A stretch of DNA of 39,544 nucleotides from Monosporascus cannonballus. Taxonomy: Eukaryota; Ascomycota; Sordariomycetes; Xylariales. Below the pieces are notes generated by a model, which saw nothing but the letters and a program-made list of their open reading frames with translations, was not told the origin of the DNA and made no database searches. Position numbers and translations under genes: made by a program. How positions within the stretch are numbered: position 1 is the first letter of the stretch; each line of letters begins with the position of its first letter. The DNA lies in the NCBI GenBank assembly GCA_004154925.1, contig QJNS01000423.1, positions 1 through 39,544 on the forward strand, read 5' to 3'. Below, piece by piece: positions 39,021-39,544 of this stretch.

Positions 39021-39384
39021 AAAAAGAAAAATTCGAAGGACAAAATAAGAAAAATGTAATATTTATCCTGCCCTACAGGGTACAGACCTCTCCTACCTCA
39101 TTCGGAAAATAGCCTTCCCATAATTTATTAGCCTTGACTACGACTCCGGGGAGTTGTATCATATTAGGCAGCGGAGCAGGAGTAAGCTATCCTATCTTTC
39201 TATTAATCATCCACCGGAGGACTGCCACTCACTTACCTACCCGAGTTTCCTGCTACGAAGTAAGCGCTATTTATTTTGCGCTATTTATTTTGCGCTACGA
39301 AGTAAGCACTCATTTGAATGGTTGTTTTCCTTAAAATGCTACACTATATAAAGTAAAATAAAAGAATAACAATAAAAACCAAAT
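39021..39384. other. GC-richer non-coding segment with palindromic cluster
   Basis: 39060-39250 is GC-richer than the flanks, without a credible gene. 39251-39310 is another cluster with two GCTACGAAGTAAGC units and tandem GCGCTATTTATTTT. The two overlapping plus-strand open frames here look fortuitous. Confidence 0.5.
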
Positions 39385-39544
39385 CTATACATCCTTGGAT
39401 TTTAAAGTTATAGTGTAACCCTTACATGGTCTATTATTTTTTAAACATTTACGGAAATAAGAGTCATCTACTCCTAATTTTTTAACTGCAGCAGTAATTG
39501 AAGTAAACTCGTATGTTTCAAGAGTGTAGAGTAAGGTCGCTTGG
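39385..39544 (-). CDS. C-terminus of a GIY-YIG-type HEG, running off the window
   Basis: The last ~52 codons, stop TAG at 39385-39387. YEFTSITAAVKKLGVDDSYF and CKGYTITL match the NUMOD-like C-terminus of the cox2 intron 7 GIY-YIG protein ([22 protein letters not shown]). The catalytic domain would lie beyond 39544. Confidence 0.7.
   Translation of the reverse strand, partial: QATLLYTLETYEFTSITAAVKKLGVDDSYFRKCLKNNRPCKGYTITLKSKDV

Noticed and set aside
33873..39310. CRISPR-like array
   Set aside because: Repeats are palindromic GC clusters with no regular spacers or cas genes, in a mitochondrial genome.

Overview
This window is fungal mitochondrial DNA. It is AT-rich, and in-frame TGA codons fall exactly at conserved tryptophans throughout (for example YADD-TGA in the reverse transcriptase and TGA before LAGLIDADG motifs), so TGA reads as Trp (genetic code 4). 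Respiratory genes (cox2, nad2, nad3) and tRNAs all lie on the minus strand. The Cox2 and Nad2 sequences, and a nad2/nad3 junction of the TAATG overlap type, fit a filamentous ascomycete (Pezizomycotina) with a large, intron-swollen mitogenome. The species cannot be named from the sequence.

Layout, left to right (the genes read right to left). 1-530: tRNA-Val (cut by the window edge) and tRNA-Arg. 656-15872: cox2, 250 codons spread over 15.2 kb in eight exons (84, 27, 93, 27, 33, 232, 59 and 198 nt) with eight group I introns. Almost every intron carries a LAGLIDADG or GIY-YIG homing endonuclease gene (HEG). 16200-19115: a small unknown ORF and two tandem GIY-YIG ORFs. 19090-21325: two copies of nad3, one split by an N gap, the other fused to a LAGLIDADG ORF. 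21325-24516: a second, intron-interrupted nad2 3' end and an inserted LAGLIDADG-NUMOD1 HEG. 24517-31517: nad2, 553 codons in four exons with two group I introns and one group II intron that encodes an intact RT/maturase/HNH protein. 31565-37448: tRNAs Met, His, Gln, Leu, Phe and Ala, with decaying free-standing HEGs among them. 37449-39544: an eroded GIY-YIG gene, an orphan 217-aa ORF, GC-rich palindromic clusters and the C-terminus of another HEG running off the end.

Nine of the group I introns share one recognisable core (P, Q, R and S blocks). In five of them the HEG reading frame runs from the upstream exon straight through the catalytic core.

The most striking theme is HEGs associated with duplicated pieces of host gene. 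In cox2 introns 6 and 7 the HEG follows an internal copy of the 3' splice site plus a short in-frame pseudo-exon, while the real 3' splice site and exon lie downstream. At the nad2 end, a HEG cassette flanked by 14-bp direct repeats supplies a new nad2 C-terminus, and the old one survives beyond it. nad3 exists twice, each copy behind a relict nad2 tail. Other unusual items are two back-to-back introns at one cox2 site with no exon between them, a GIY-YIG HEG invaded by a LAGLIDADG HEG, and a dispersed GC-rich 9-mer found both in HEG coding sequence and in intron cores.
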